64,000 nucleotides of DNA, taken from the NCBI GenBank assembly GCA_033980235.1, contig CM067069.1, positions 2,286,255 through 2,350,254 on the forward strand, written 5' to 3'. Position numbers and translations under genes: made by a program. The number at the start of each line of letters is the position of its first letter. The stretch's first letter is position 1. The DNA is from Diadema setosum (lineage: Eukaryota; Echinodermata; Echinoidea; Diadematoida; Diadematidae). Below the pieces are notes generated by a model. That model was not told the DNA's origin. It saw only the letters and a program-made list of their open reading frames with translations, and did not search any database. This document shows positions 9,221-20,745 of this stretch, in pieces.

Positions 9221-12200
9221 AAAAGTGTGAGAGCTCTGGTGTGGAAATGGGTCAGGAATACACTGTGGGCTACTTCTCTCAATTGGCAATCTGCTAAGCA
9301 CACATGAGATTCCTTTCTTGTCCGAACAGGGAAACAAGGTAAATTCAATCAATTTAAAGTTGAGAACCGCAAGCATGGACAGACTCATGCAGACAGGTTG
9401 GATAGTCACGATGTTTTTCTCAGCCCTCTGCAAGAGACAGGTGTGATTAGTACCCGCTGTGACTGTCCACTCATAAATGCAACATGTATGTGACTATGCT
9501 CATTAGATAGGACACATTATATTGTTTGCCTGTTCTCTAATTGTCAAATCAGTCAATACATGATAATATTCGCATTTATTGATTTGGAAGCCAATATCCC
9601 ATCTATTTGAGGTGTAGCATACATACATAAATGTATACATGTGTATGTATGGCAATTAGTATCATGAAGTATATTTAGAGTATATTTACTTTTTTGACAG
9701 ACTAATGAATAAAGAACTCTTGTCTATCATATTACAGAAAGAGGATCTGAGGTCAGATTTGGTGAGTTAAAGTTTGAACTCCTGTCAATCCTATCCTTAT
9801 TTACCCACCACTCTTACCCGCACTCCTTATACAATGAATGTTGCGCAATCTGATGCATATCATATTTCATGATTCAGCCTTCTGCACCATGTGTATATAT
9901 TATGTCTTGGGTTTGTGCCATATATCTGAACACAATAGTGTGTGTACATTTCTTTTTTCTTCCTGAGGTTTGCATCTATCCTATGAGCATTTCCTGCAAT
10001 TTCCTATCACGATATTTTATGACGAGACATACCTCACAATGTTCACATATATGAGGAAATGAATGCTTTGTACTGAGTATTTTGTAAGTTCTGTTATTCA
10101 GTCATTATCACAATTTTCATCTTTGGTGCTCTGATCATTACCATGAATGCTGTTCTCAATCTTTTTTTGATGATGAATATTACAACTTTAATTGTTATTA
10201 GATTAGCTACCATTGTTATCATTATCATTATCATCATCATAAGTGTATTCATAATTTTGGTAGGTAAAATGAATCAAAACTGGAAAATGAACAGAATCAT
10301 TATAATGTGGATTGCTAGGTTTTATTTTGGAGCAGCTATCAAGGGGAGTCATAGCTTACAACAAGGTCCATTTGCTGCAAATTGCAAGGAATGACTCTTG
10401 AAATCAAACTTGAATAGCTAGGCTACACATGGAACTCTTCCTAAATCACAGTAGCTTACGTTTGTGTCTGTACGGTGTGTGAATCGCAGTATAGGACATT
10501 TCATAACCATTCCCTTAACGCATCTCGTAGACGAAACAACTCACAGCCTCATATGTCCACAGGATAGTGCGACTGTGGCAAGGTAATAGGTTTTGACACG
10601 ACGTGCCAAGCACCTGTATTTGAGTGTCCTTCAATTGAATGGTTTCAGATCAAGCTCTTCTGCCCCCCGGGAAGTGACATTTTGGCAATAGCGAGAGACA
10701 GAATTTGGCATATCTTATTTTATAGCTCGTAATTCCTGATGATGCATGATCACCTTGTCAGTTCTGATATCTACTGTACAGAGTCATATCATATCTTCCC
10801 TGTTTCCTAACAGACTATAACAAGGATGTGTGTATATGATCAGATATAAATTATCTGAATTCTGCTAAGCCTGACAAAATGTTTTTTGATTCCCTTTACT
10901 TCATGTACCGTTATATTTCTACTAGGTCATCCCAAGATCTGAATGTCTAATTCATCACATCAAATGCCCTATTTACAACTATAAAGAGATAGTGTTTTCA
11001 TGCATGTGTAATGTCATTTGTTCACACTATGATTGGTATATATTTCTTTCTTCTCCAAATGATGTGTTTCTGCAGTCTCGAAACGGAGGCACAGGAAACT
11101 AATAGTGCACTGCAATTAATCTTGAATTGGTTTGTCGCAGCCTATTGAAATTGCAAATGCATGTCATTGTCTATTGGAAGGGAGTCATTATTCATCCTTT
11201 GTGACAATATGTACCTCCTCAGGTACGACCAAATAGCGTCCACCTGACCGTGAGTCCAACTGCAACTAATGAGATGTGAGATAGCTGAAAGAGGAATGAC
11301 TGTAATACTTCTGTGCGAATGGCGATATTATTGCTGTTTGTTCGGTCTTGTACTCATGTTATTTGTCTTACACTGCCGTTATTAGAGGAGGCAGAACAAC
11401 CAATTTGTTTTATTGCAACTGCCCTTCATGTTTTTGTACTGACAGGATGTCAAATTGACTTGAGTATTTATTGTCAGTACAATAAAATGATAGATGATGA
11501 TATTGAGCGTTCTTTTTGCATTGGATCCACTCCCAGTATTATGCAGTTTAAATTCATTTTTCAGTGAGGATGTGAAGATTGAACACTCTCGGTTCTTTTA
11601 AATACATGGTGCATATTTTCAGTGCTGGCATATTTTGAAGACAAATCATGTGTATTGCATACTATTGTATTTAGCAAGAAATATTGCAAACGAGCAAATA
11701 GTCATGATGAGTACAAACATGATTAAATCATGTAGACTGGAAACTTATGATTCGAACAGCCTTCACTAATTACCAAAGCATACTATTTCAGCAGGAACTT
11801 GATTGACCAGGTACAATGTAAGCATACAATACTCACTCCCCATACAATACTGAAATACATATTTTTGTATTTCTGTGTATTTTTATGAATTTTTCCTTTT
11901 GTAGAGAATAGCTCATAAGAAATATGATCAAAGTTATATGTTCTGTTTACAATTCAAAGTCCATTTCATCTAATCTGTATACTGCATTGAAAAATCCAAA
12001 TTTGATTAAATTTGAGCTCCAACAAGCCACTCACGTTAAGGAATGGACTTTTACTGGCTTTCTCTAAACCTACCTCAAATGCTGAAGACATAGCTCATTT
12101 GCTTTGGTATAGATGGCTCTTAGGTAAATCCCCATGGTATTACAATAATATTGAGAACAAATATTTGGGCATGCTGATGCATTACTATTTGGAATCTGAT

Positions 12201-12487
12201 GATGTCTAGAAATAGACCAGCCTACTAATGGACATGAATTTCATACATCTAATGCACTTTTTTTATGCTTTGGTGACTGCTGCCCTTGCCATATCCTCAC
12301 AATTCATTCATCGAGATAATGCTGAAAAAAAAAATGAATATGAACCAGGTTATGTCTGTCAATGACTTGACATTCAGATTAGAAATTTTCAAAATTTGAT
12401 GCATATTTTTAGACCAGTCCATGGACATTTATGTTTATTTTTAAGGTGTATACTGCCCACACTTAGGATGACAACACTTGACTGATG
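9221..12487. other. Long AT-rich intron-like stretch, nothing specific
   Basis: Contains an ATT/ATC-type simple repeat near 10215-10245. Region 10440-10640 has more CpG than its surroundings, but the possible micro-exons there are closed by stops in the phase needed to join the candidate gene. No shared repeat family seen. Confidence 0.45.
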
Positions 12488-12522
12488 CCCCCCCCCCCCC
12501 ATAGAATGGGGGGGGGGGGGGG
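12488..12522. repeat. C13...G15 hairpin-forming homopolymer pair
   Basis: A run of 13 C (12488-12500), then ATAGAAT, then 15 G (12508-12522). CCCAT and ATGGG pair around a 3-base loop, so the two runs can form one long G·C hairpin. Both strands can also form G-quadruplex or i-motif structures. Confidence 0.9.
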
Positions 12523-13877
12523 TAGTATTGACCTCATCCCCTACCACTCCAGTCCCACAGCCCCCCCTCCAAAAAAAAAAAAGAAAAAATTATGTGGCCC
12601 TTGACATGAAATATGGCACCAGTGTCAATTAAAAAACAAGTTAGGGAGAAACACTTTCTCAGTTTGTAAATTTCATAACAAAGCTGTTGTTGCTGATATT
12701 CAACTAATTGTTTTGTTCTGTTATGAAACCAGGCACTTGCTTTAAAAAATTATTCATATTATCACATACTAATGTTCTGCTAACCCTCTGCTGAATGGGG
12801 AGGGCACTTCAGAAATAAAAGTTGTGTACTTCAATAGAAGTTATTTTACACTTCTGATCTCAAAATATTCCAAAACAACTCATTATCCTGGCAAATCACA
12901 TGAGCCAGACACTTTCTTTGTAAGCATTTTTGATACATTGTAAAAGCAAATTCCACCTGCCGGAAAATGAATTTTGAGCCCTTCTGAGAACTTTGTCATA
13001 GCAATAATATTCAGTATGTACATACATTCCAACCAGCTCTTAGATATGCTCGTAGGTATCTAGGTCTCCTAACAGATTATACTCATTCCATATTAGGATT
13101 TACCTCCCTCTTGAAAATAATTATCTATGACAAAAAATATTCTCTCTCTATCCTGGTATATCAGATTATGTGTGTCCATGTAGGACATCAATTTGTAAAG
13201 AGTACATTATCATTACTCATGTGCGTTTGCAGTATGCCGATGCAAGAGTCAAATTATGTAATTATTTTGGACCAAATGCCAACAATTTCTCTACTTTCCT
13301 GTGCTTAATGATCTTTTCATTTATCAAATTTAAGGATGAACGTATCAGTTAATTACTGGATTAGGCAAGACTAAAAAAGCAAAATGAGGTTATACATTGA
13401 ACTGCCTATTTAAGGGAAATAGTCACATGATCAAGAAAAGCTAACAGGTTAATTAAACACCTAAGAACAAATTCCATTTCCTCCAATTTGTTTCCAATTT
13501 GTGGCTTGAAATATAGAAGAGACCGTGCTAGTACTGACTGTGTTCACTACATAGTCACAGCTATAGTCACTTGAGATTTTGATAATAATAATTAACAGTA
13601 CTTATATAGTGCATAACACATAGTGCATATGTCCCTATGTGCTCAAAAAATGAAAAAATTATACAAAAACACACAACTCCGATTACAATGATGGTACCGA
13701 GATTCAAGTTTGCCTATACTGTAATAAAAATGTGTTTTTAAAGCAGACTTGAATCTATTAATATCAGTGATTTGTCTATGTAATGACATTGATTAGGAGA
13801 TATTGAGTTGAATTGATCATCATCATCTAGTTATATTTCTAAAGCACAGTCATATATATATATATATGTAAATATAT
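12523..13877. other. Intron-like DNA with a short SINE-like patch
   Basis: At about 13590-13640 a 'TTATATAGTGC...ATGTGCTCAAA' patch resembles patches near 55880 and 59306 and may be a small retroposon or mini-element fragment. An (AT)n lies at 13855-13868. No exon seen. Confidence 0.4.
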
Positions 13878-14124
13878 GAAGAGTTTGTTTGCAAAAACCG
13901 ATAAGTCCTTTTTTTAAGATTATGAAGTACGGTCTCTGTCATAAAGTACAAAATAATACCTTTTAAATGATATATTGGTCACTACATATAAAGGTATATT
14001 TTTGAATTTATGGCCAAAAGAAGCAAAAATTTTCTTATTATTCTCTTTATTTTTCTTGACCTTTAATCGCAAATATCTCCATTTGACAAATATGGACTTA
14101 TCGGTTTTTGCAAACAAACGCTTC
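13878..14124 (-). mobile_element. GAAGAG mini-element, copy B
   Basis: 247 bases, same family as 6408-6654 but in the opposite orientation. It is flanked by a perfect 4-bp duplication, ATAT (13874-13877 and 14125-14128). Both inverted ends are nearly intact. Confidence 0.92.
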
Positions 14125-14698
14125 ATATATATATATGCTATGTATATGCATATATGGATTATATCAAAGAATGCATTTGTTTGATACGATTAGTTCTTAC
14201 ACCCAAAGATATACATGATCCTTTGTTATTGATTGTGAAACCATGAAGGTCTCTTCAAGTGAAAGTTGTTAGTACTTTAATTGGTTAACTTCTGGAAAAG
14301 TTTTGATAGATAGACTCATGTGCGGTAGCAGCATGTTTGTGTAACGTCGACTGGCTGTGACCTCTTGTGTTGAAACCACCGTGTCTGAGTGCACGTGTAT
14401 TCCACTTGAGTTGGCCTTCAACAACATGGAGTCATCTTCCATTGGAGGCACCTGTCTCTCTCAAGCTACTCAAGCAGGCGATGCGTGGTGTTTACGCTTC
14501 ATTATGGTTCTTCATGGATGATGTTATAGATGGCTGTAAAGCTAGGTTCCCCCACCCATCACTTTATAATGTTTTAAGATATCTCCAAAATACTCCACCT
14601 CCCCCCCCAACAAAAATGACACACCATAATTATAAACAAAACAGTCAGTCTGCATTTGTGTATCTGTGAAATATGCTTGTAACCATGATATCTTTGTG
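14125..14698. other. No gene seen
   Basis: Mixed-composition DNA. A 100-codon frame covers 14367-14669 but has a low-complexity Pro run, no homology I recognise and no convincing splice sites. Confidence 0.45.
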
Positions 14699-14702
14699 TT
14701 AA

Positions 14703-15042
14703 AGGGATGGTAAAGTTTCAGTTGAAATTGGCCTTCAGGTTTCCAACATTTTTAATGAAAAATTTTGAGATAATGAATTACATCTTATGAAAATATGAAA
14801 GAACATATAATTCTAAGAGGAATTCAAAGTTTATTTGGTGAAAATTGGTTGCAAAAAGGTTGAGATATCCAAATTTACTTTGTTTTTTTGATATCTCAGC
14901 CATTTCAAACCGATTTTCATTGAATAAGTTTTAAATGTCTCTTAGAATTGTATGCTCTGTAACATTTTATAGAGTGGTTTCTAAGTATCTCACAAAAAGT
15001 TAAAAACTGAATCTTTACTTCAACCAATACTATACCCTCCCT
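14703..15042. mobile_element. TTAA-flanked fold-back element, copy 1
   Basis: The left half (AAAGGGATGGTAAAGTTTCA...) and right half are long imperfect inverted copies: 'TTGAGATATCCAAA' on one side and 'TTTGATATCTCAGCC' on the other. TTAA lies at both outer borders (14699-14702 and 15043-15046). A second copy is at 32397-32764. No coding capacity. Confidence 0.75.
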
Positions 15043-15046
15043 TTAA

Positions 15047-15131
15047 CCCGTTGAGGGCGGTTTGATATTGCTACAACATGCATTTCCAATAGACACCTGC
15101 CCGAGTATATTTTGGACTCGTCCTCAACGGG
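15047..15131 (+). mobile_element. CCCGTTGAGG 85-bp element, copy 1
   Basis: 85 bases with inverted ends CCCGTTGAGG...CCTCAACGGG, flanked by TTAA on both sides. It directly abuts the fold-back element on its left and shares the TTAA at 15043-15046 with it. Termini starting CCC plus a TTAA target fit piggyBac-type mini-elements; Kolobok also uses TTAA. Confidence 0.85.
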
Positions 15132-15566
15132 TTAATAAATTCTTCCCCCTTTCTTTCACATGTCTAATAAGTGTCTTTGCTTCTTATCATCTCGGTCTTG
15201 AAGAATCATAATATGGTATTATTTTTGTTATTATTATTATTTTTTTTTTTTGCAACATGGATGGATTCTGGTATTCATTTTTATTTCTTATAACCCTCCT
15301 TGAACCTTAGAACAAATCTTCAAGAACATGTTGCATCTACGAAGCCATAAAAAAAGTCTTTATCTTGACACATGTTTGCCATTTTAACAAGCTTTAAACA
15401 GCAAGGAACCATATATGTAATTAAAGACACAGCAGGTGTATAATTTAATGGACTTCTCTCAAGAGGTGTGCTAATGGTGTAAATTACAAACAGACATGAA
15501 CAAATCAGACTATTCTAGTGAATTCAGTTAGACAATAACACAACACAACACACACACACACACACG

Positions 15567-15608
<42 letters not shown>

Positions 15609-16442
15609 ATAATTATTGTCAAAGGTCAAACGTTCCTTTTGCAAATGTCTCAAAAGTTTGCTTGGTTGAAAAATGATGTCTCCAACATTGTGTATGAAAT
15701 CTTATGGAAACACACCTCAAAGTTTTAAAAAAAAGAAGTAAAAACTAACCCTATGTCATTTTAGAACACACTCCCCTTTTGTAAAGAAAACATCAGTTGG
15801 ATTTGTTTTTTCAGGATCCGAATGAAATCACTCGAAATCTAAGATATTTATTCCCTCTCCATCAAAAAGAGGTTTGAAGTTTTATTCTTTAAGGGGGAGA
15901 GAGGGTGCTTTATTACCTACCTCTACCATATACCAGCTTATGAAAGGAATGTAAATGTCATGTTTGCAAAAGAGAAACACGAGCTTTATATTATCTTGAA
16001 TGCCACGGCTCTTTTCAAACAACTGTGTACTGTATAGTAAAAAAAGGCTCTACAATTATAGGCCATTTTGCCCTTTTCTTGATGTCTTTGTACACTCTCC
16101 TGAACATAGACATTTCAAAATGATTCCATGATTTTTATAAGTGGATTGAGTAAGGACAAAAAGAAACTTATTCCTGAGATCTATGTGTACACCTGCAAGC
16201 CCCATCCTGTCCCTCTGCCTGCTTCAAGTCATCCTGGCGTGCTTTGGGTCAAGAGGCCAATTTTTATTGAATGTACTTGTTAAACGTGAAGGCCATCATA
16301 TGCTGGTGATGCTGCTGTTGTCTCATCAGATTGTATGGATGAATAATAAATTCTATCCTTGGGAAAGCCAAGTGGTACAGTAAGTAGCTGGTTGCATCAG
16401 TTTCTCTGAAGATGAATCTGCCTGAATTATGATGTGTCACAC
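15132..16442. other. Intron-like DNA with (CA)n
   Basis: A (CA)n tract spans about 15549-15604. A strong donor (GTAAGTA at 16380) with an upstream acceptor at 16330 bounds a 50-base frame, but its phase does not fit the candidate gene and I did not call it. Confidence 0.5.
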
Positions 16443-16772
16443 CAGGAGGGTGTTTCACAAAGAATTGAAGTCTGATCTTAAAAGTTGAGATCAACTTATT
16501 ACATCAAATTATTGTGTGCTATTTGCTTCCCTGTTCAGTTTTATTCATTGTTTTCAAAATCCACTTCTGATTGGTATAAAAATTTACAGAAAAAAAAATG
16601 TTTTTGTCCCTTATCTTATTTTGTACATTAGTGGCTGCATGTGAAAGTCTCTGTAGTTGCGATTTTCATTAGGAAGTTAGAATATTAACTGAAGATACAC
16701 ATGGCATACCATAATTCTAAGTCAATTTTAATGTTTAAGATCAACTTAAATTCTATGCAAAAAACCCTCCAG
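16443..16772. mobile_element. Inverted-repeat element with CAGGAGGGTGTTT ends
   Basis: The left end CAGGAGGGTGTTTCACAAAG corresponds to the inverse of the right end (…GCAAAAAACCCTCCAG). 'AAGTTGATCTTAA'-type segments recur near both ends in opposite directions. 5'-CAGG…CCTG-3' ends suggest hAT-like elements; no target duplication could be confirmed. Confidence 0.5.
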
Positions 16773-16996
16773 GAGGATTAAGAAAACCTTACCTCTGCTA
16801 CATAAGCACTTGCCCAATTGCCTGGGGCAAGTGAAAATCAAAGTCTGGCAAGTGTTGTACGACAAGGAAAAAATTTGTGCAGCCTATTACTGTGTAAGCA
16901 TGTGAATAGTAAAGCAACGTATTGGATGTTAGATACATTGTTTTGCGAAGTACATGACCGATGAGTGTTGAGAAGGGGCAAGCATATCGCCACTTA

Positions 16997-16997
16997 C

Positions 16998-17040
<43 letters not shown>

Positions 17041-17170
17041 TATTCGACCAGGTAAAGAATATAGGATACATGTCACAAACATTACAAACATGAAACAAAA
17101 ACCAGAATGAACATTACAAAGGATACACTGTACTGTACACGTTACACAAAATGAAAAGGAAATGAATGGA
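16997..17170. repeat. (ATT)n followed by retroposon-like tail
   Basis: An ATT run at 16997-17044 is followed by TTTATTCGACCAGGTAAAG and AC-rich sequence. Similar 'ctttatt' starts occur near 24200 and 43555. This could be the reverse-oriented 3' end of a LINE or SINE whose tail became the microsatellite; the class is not established. Confidence 0.35.
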
Positions 17171-17523
17171 GACTACAAGAGGGTCAGGGCACACAAAAGT
17201 AAATACATTTACTATTGCCCATAGGCATGTGAACCCACACATGTTGCCCCAAGAAACATTTAACATTCATTAAAAAATCATTGTTTAACCAAACAACTCT
17301 AACATTTCCCACTTGGAGAGGGTGTTATATCTCAATAACAGGAAGCGTTCGGATTTCAAGATTTGTTTCAGAGTGAGATTACACTAACACAAATTAAAGT
17401 ATGTGACTAAGTCCATTTTCCTAAATTTTCAGCACACATTGTTTTGCCATCTCACGACCGAACTTTTCCCCTTCAAAAAATATTTCATCAAGATAGATCA
17501 TTGGGATGTTGATGGAAACATAT

Positions 17524-17745
17524 GAAGAGTTTGTTTGCAAAAACCGATAAGTCCATATTTGTCAAATGGAGATATTTGTGATTAAAGGTCAAGAAAAATA
17601 AAGAGAATAATAAGAAAATTTTTGCTTCTTTTGACCATAACTTCAAAAATATACCTTTATATGTAGTGACCAATGTATCATTTAAAAGGCATTATTTTGT
17701 ACTTTATGAAAAATGGACTTATCGGTTTTTGCAAACAAACTCTTC
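17524..17745 (+). mobile_element. GAAGAG mini-element, copy C (internally deleted)
   Basis: 222 bases, same family and orientation as 6408-6654 but lacking about 25 bases just inside the right end. Flanked by a perfect ATAT duplication (17520-17523 and 17746-17749). Confidence 0.92.
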
Positions 17746-17879
17746 ATATGATCTGGGAGTATCTTTTGATTGATAGCAGTATTAAATTGCAGCCATGGTA
17801 GAGATCTATACCTGCGATAATGGCTGACATTTTGCACATTAACAGATAAGATTGATATCTAAATCCAGTTTAATTGCAG

Positions 17880-17943
17880 TCATCAATCATGAAGTGTGAA
17901 TTGATGAAAGAGTTCATTACCTGGTGCCGAAAGAAGAATAAAG
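17880..17943 (+). CDS. Weak candidate (alternative first) exon
   Basis: A TTTAATTGCAG acceptor precedes it and an AAAG|GTAAGG donor follows at 17944. The frame SSIMKCELMKEFITWCRKKN is open from the acceptor. ATG at 17889 could serve as a start, and the exon ends in phase 1, as the candidate exon 1 at 3428 does, so either could splice in frame to 26481. The segment is short enough to be open by chance, the acceptor is mediocre and the protein is not recognised. If it is an internal exon it would need a phase-0 partner that I do not see. Confidence 0.22.
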
Positions 17944-18058
17944 GTAAGGATTTAACTAAAGTTTGAAGAGGTAAACATGATAAGCATATAATGTATCGCT
18001 TCTATTAACGCAAAGTGGATTTTTTTCTCTCCCCTAGATATGCAGCAAAATAGTTTAA

Positions 18059-18142
18059 CCCATTGAGGACAGGCTGATTTTGCTACAACATGCATTTCCC
18101 ATAGACTCTTGCCCGAGTATTTCGGGATTCATCCTCAACAGG
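18059..18142 (+). mobile_element. CCCGTTGAGG 85-bp element, copy 2
   Basis: 84 bases between TTAA at 18055-18058 and 18143-18146. Ends are slightly decayed (CCCATTGAGG…CCTCAACAGG), with the middle 'CTACAACATGCATTTCCCAT' as in the other copies. Confidence 0.85.
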
Positions 18143-20022
18143 TTAATAGTTTAATTACTTACCTCCTATCAAAATGTGAAACAAATGCTGAATGCAATGT
18201 TTGCAAACATTTGGAGAATTTAGCTGTAATAATTATGAGTGCTTCTGATTCAAAACTTTTCTTTTTAGCTGATCTAGAGATAGCTTCCATAAAAAAAGAA
18301 AGTTTTTTTTGTACTTGTAAAGATATTTGAAATTGATGTGTTTTTCCCCAGTGGTTACAAATTGAAAGCCAGTTATAGAATATTGGCAGAGGAATAACAG
18401 AACCTGCATTTTTTATGTTTTTTGTTGTTGTTGTAGATCTAGTTTTTGTCAGTTGGTACTAAAGATTCTAATAAACATAAGGAACTATGGTAAAATTTCC
18501 AAGAGAAAGATTGTATTTCATAAATTCTTCAAATAATGTCAATATATAAGATACTTTGTTTTGTTTGTTAAGTGTTTATAGGATTCATGTCAGTTTGTTT
18601 GTCAACATTTCCATGATGAGGAAGTTTATTTAGATTTGAATTTTGATGAATGTTCAACACTATGCTGCTTTTGTGTATTGACTCTGTTATCATCTACTAT
18701 TTAAGTACTGTATCTACTGTGCTTGTCTGATGTGTTGAAATAGGTTGAAAAAAAGCACAATTATAACATGCAAAATACCATAGATATGATTTCAATGTAT
18801 ACTGTCAGCATAATGGTGTACTGTGGGCCCATTTTTTTTTTAAATTTAAGACTCTTGTAATACATTGCAGACGATGCTACCACCTGTTAATGTAGAGGGC
18901 AGTATAAAGAGTAAATATAACATTGTGATACCAATAAAGTTCAGCACAGACTATCATATAATCAGATTAGGCATTAATGCCTCATTGTGTTTAATGCTCC
19001 TATTGAAGAAATCAAAGGTTATTCAGCAGGCACTACATTTTGAATTTGAAATGTCCAGAGATTTAAAAAAAAAAAAAAACCCTGACAAGCCATCTTTTTC
19101 ATAAAACAAAATTAGGATGTTCATTCAAAAAGAAAATAAAAAGAAATATATGTGTGTTTCTTTCTAACAAAATCCAATACTGGAAAGTAAAAGATGCTTT
19201 TGAATGTATTTTATTTGAATGGCATGCTCAAGACCACCATTTTAATTACGTGAAACTGTACTCCATCTATTCGTGACTGGAGAAAAAGCAGAGACGGGGA
19301 TGACGTAGATGAAGTGGATTCATGCATGAACATGCGGCCATGATTGATGAGGTTTTTGTGTCATAGCTATCAGTGTCGTCCTAGAGACATGCCGCTGGGA
19401 AATAGATTGTTGTCATGATGAATGTACTGGAGATTCTAAATAGCTCCCCCATCCACCCACCCCTGCCCTCCTTACCCCCCCCCCCCCCTCCCCCCCCCCC
19501 CCCCCCGGACACCTATCATACTCATTTTCCGTGCGTTTGATGCATTTTCAAGAAGTGTTTACAAGCTACTTGTGCATATATGATCAATCTAGTGAATTAT
19601 TCATGCTCAAATCCAATTTATTTCCTCTCAAAATGACTAGAGTCGTAAAAAAGTGCTTTCTTTATCCATGCAAGTGAAAATATACCAGATTCTCATGAGT
19701 GTAATCTGTATTTTCATCATTCATGAAGAGCAATATATGTTATGGCCATGATTATGGGTAGGTGATGGTGAAAGGCAAATGCTCATAGACCCTCAAGACA
19801 TGTTTAGGAATGCTATCCTTTGAAATCTTGCTCAAGAAACTTGTCTGATCACATCTTTCTTTCTCTTTCACACATGGCTACTTCTGCATAGACAATTCTA
19901 GTTAGGGAATTTTAAAAAGAACATAATAGATTAGCAGTAATAGATGAGAATTACATCTGATATCCTCAGACAAATGAAAGACCAATGCCAAGAGAATGAT
20001 CATCTCCCAATACCAGGTATAG
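18143..20022. other. Intron-like DNA; long C tract
   Basis: A 32-base C tract with a single T lies at 19475-19506. Region 19255-19440 has more GC and CpG, but no donor/acceptor pair with a compatible frame was found. Confidence 0.5.
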
Positions 20023-20245
20023 TTAACCCTCCATGCTTTATGCACTTAGCTACAACTTGCCAAGCTTTTCAAAAGCATTCATTTAGTCCCTGTAAACTTT
20101 GATTAACTGAAATTAGTAAGCCCTCAGCAGGTGTAGCAATGTGCATACAGTCCATGGGGAAGGTCATGGCAAAATAAGACTTAGGGGGTAAGGTAGTCTC
20201 TACTCATTTGTAATTTAGTTTCCAGATATCTCTGCAAGTCAGCAA

Positions 20246-20316
<71 letters not shown>

Positions 20317-20404
20317 ACAACAACAAAACTTCCAGTGATATGCTTGTTAGTGAACAAAGCACAATATGGATTGATTTTAAAAGCAAATAACAGATAATGG
20401 TTAA
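20023..20404 (+). mobile_element. TTAACCC-family repeat, copy 2, with (CAA)n inside
   Basis: Starts TTAACCCT at 20023 and ends in GGTTAAAT near 20404. It shares the 'ctacaacttgccaagc…agcattcat…caggtgtagcaatgtgc' order with the other members. A (CAA)n microsatellite occupies about 20247-20313, at the same place in the element where copy 1 has (AAAAC)n. Confidence 0.65.
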
Positions 20405-20529
20405 ATCACCTGCATTAACAATTTTCAGAAACTACGATCGTAGAAAATTGACCTAATTCCTTTATTGATATCTTAAGTAATCAGCACAATATAATGACTA
20501 TATTAATTGCCTGCATGTGAATACTATTA

Positions 20530-20745
20530 AAAACTGTTATTTTTGCGATGGTTTAATTTTAGCAAATTTTTGCAGCATGCTAGAATATCACCACCTGATC
20601 TTGATTGCAATAAATTAATGGACAGGCATTCATAATGTAATAGCCTTCAGTGTGAAATCACAAAAATAACATCTTGGGGAAATCTATGCGACCTCTCATT
20701 ATTAGCAAAATTATGTATATATGTGAAAATAACAGCTTTTACAAT
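20530..20745. mobile_element. Diverged inverted-repeat element
   Basis: Left 'AAACTGTTATTTTTGCGATGG' is mirrored by 'GAAAATAACAGCTTTT' on the right. The interior resembles the 4356-4552 element ('GGTTTAATTTTAGCAAATTT' against 'GGTTTTATTTTCGCGAATTT'). Probably an old relative that has lost CpGs. Confidence 0.45.

Noticed and set aside
16331..16379. 50-nt exon-like segment with strong acceptor and GTAAGTA donor
   Set aside because: Open only in phase 0 in / phase 2 out, which does not join the candidate exons, and it is too short to judge.
20247..20313. Regular (CAA)n tract considered as a CRISPR-like or tandem coding repeat
   Set aside because: A simple trinucleotide microsatellite with no spacers and no coding context.
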